Shown: positions 63,927 through 64,000 of the stretch, piece after piece | Position numbering within the stretch: the first letter of the stretch is position 1 | Layout of the letters: each line of letters opens with the position of its first letter | Assembly: GCA_016946835.1 (NCBI GenBank) | Contig: JACVTC010000105.1 | Location: forward strand, 561,001-625,000 | DNA: 64,000 nt | Source: Neocallimastix lanati (nom. inval.) | Taxonomy: Eukaryota; Neocallimastigomycota; Neocallimastigomycetes; Neocallimastigales; Neocallimastigaceae | Direction: 5' to 3' | Program-made: the position numbers and the translations under genes | The notes under the pieces: generated by a model | Told to the model about the DNA's origin: nothing | Databases searched by the model: none | Seen by the model: only the letters and a program-made list of their open reading frames with translations

Positions 63927-64000
63927 GTATTAATTCCAAGAAAAATAATAGTTTTTTCTAATTAATTTTAAATACCATAATATAATTAGTTCATATAATA

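Overview
This is a very AT-rich eukaryotic window. Intergenic DNA is almost entirely A/T, full of poly(A)/poly(T) tracts, (TAA)n/(TTA)n and (AAAT)n arrays; genes stand out as islands of higher complexity. The best fit is an anaerobic gut fungus (Neocallimastigomycota: Piromyces, Neocallimastix, Anaeromyces or similar). The main reason is a decayed family-6 carbohydrate esterase ending in two cysteine-rich fungal dockerin (CBM10-like) modules, a hallmark of the fungal cellulosome. Short AT introns with GT..AG ends, Asn/Lys-rich proteins and degenerate copia/gypsy elements agree with this. No CRISPR, tRNA, rRNA or bacterial-type operon is visible.

Layout. 1-2.7 kb: a gypsy relic joined directly to a copia relic. 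3.8-6.5 kb: an intact 912-residue ankyrin-like protein made of three tandem ~290-residue modules. 7.1-7.5 kb: an unidentified coding relic. 10-11.1 kb: a dead MULE-type transposase. 12.4-14.2 kb, 25.6-27.5 kb and 41.7-43.8 kb: three paralogous secreted, probably GPI-anchored zinc metalloproteases (the first two on the minus strand with one conserved phase-1 intron, the third on the plus strand without introns). 18.1-23.8 kb: the housekeeping gene for coatomer beta' (COPB2/SEC27), with 18 exons rebuilt here. 30.5-35.3 kb: a minus-strand gypsy fragment abutting a plus-strand copia fragment. 46.1-46.8 kb: a LURP-one-related (LOR) protein. 51.2-52.3 kb: the esterase pseudogene. 54.4-61.4 kb: one very large six-exon minus-strand gene (2,103 residues as rebuilt) with an enormous Glu/Gln repeat tail. 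The remaining space is low-complexity spacer.

The genes do not form a pathway. The recurrent theme is surface or secreted proteins (three metalloproteases and the dead esterase) among housekeeping genes and transposon debris. The most interesting item is the metalloprotease family: a conserved cysteine-paired pro-region, an HExxH(G/S)MG zinc helix, a distant conserved His, a Met-turn-like segment and a C-terminal GPI-type signal, in three diverged copies within 32 kb. All splice models are inferred by eye from GT/AG sites, frame continuity and homology; no search was run.
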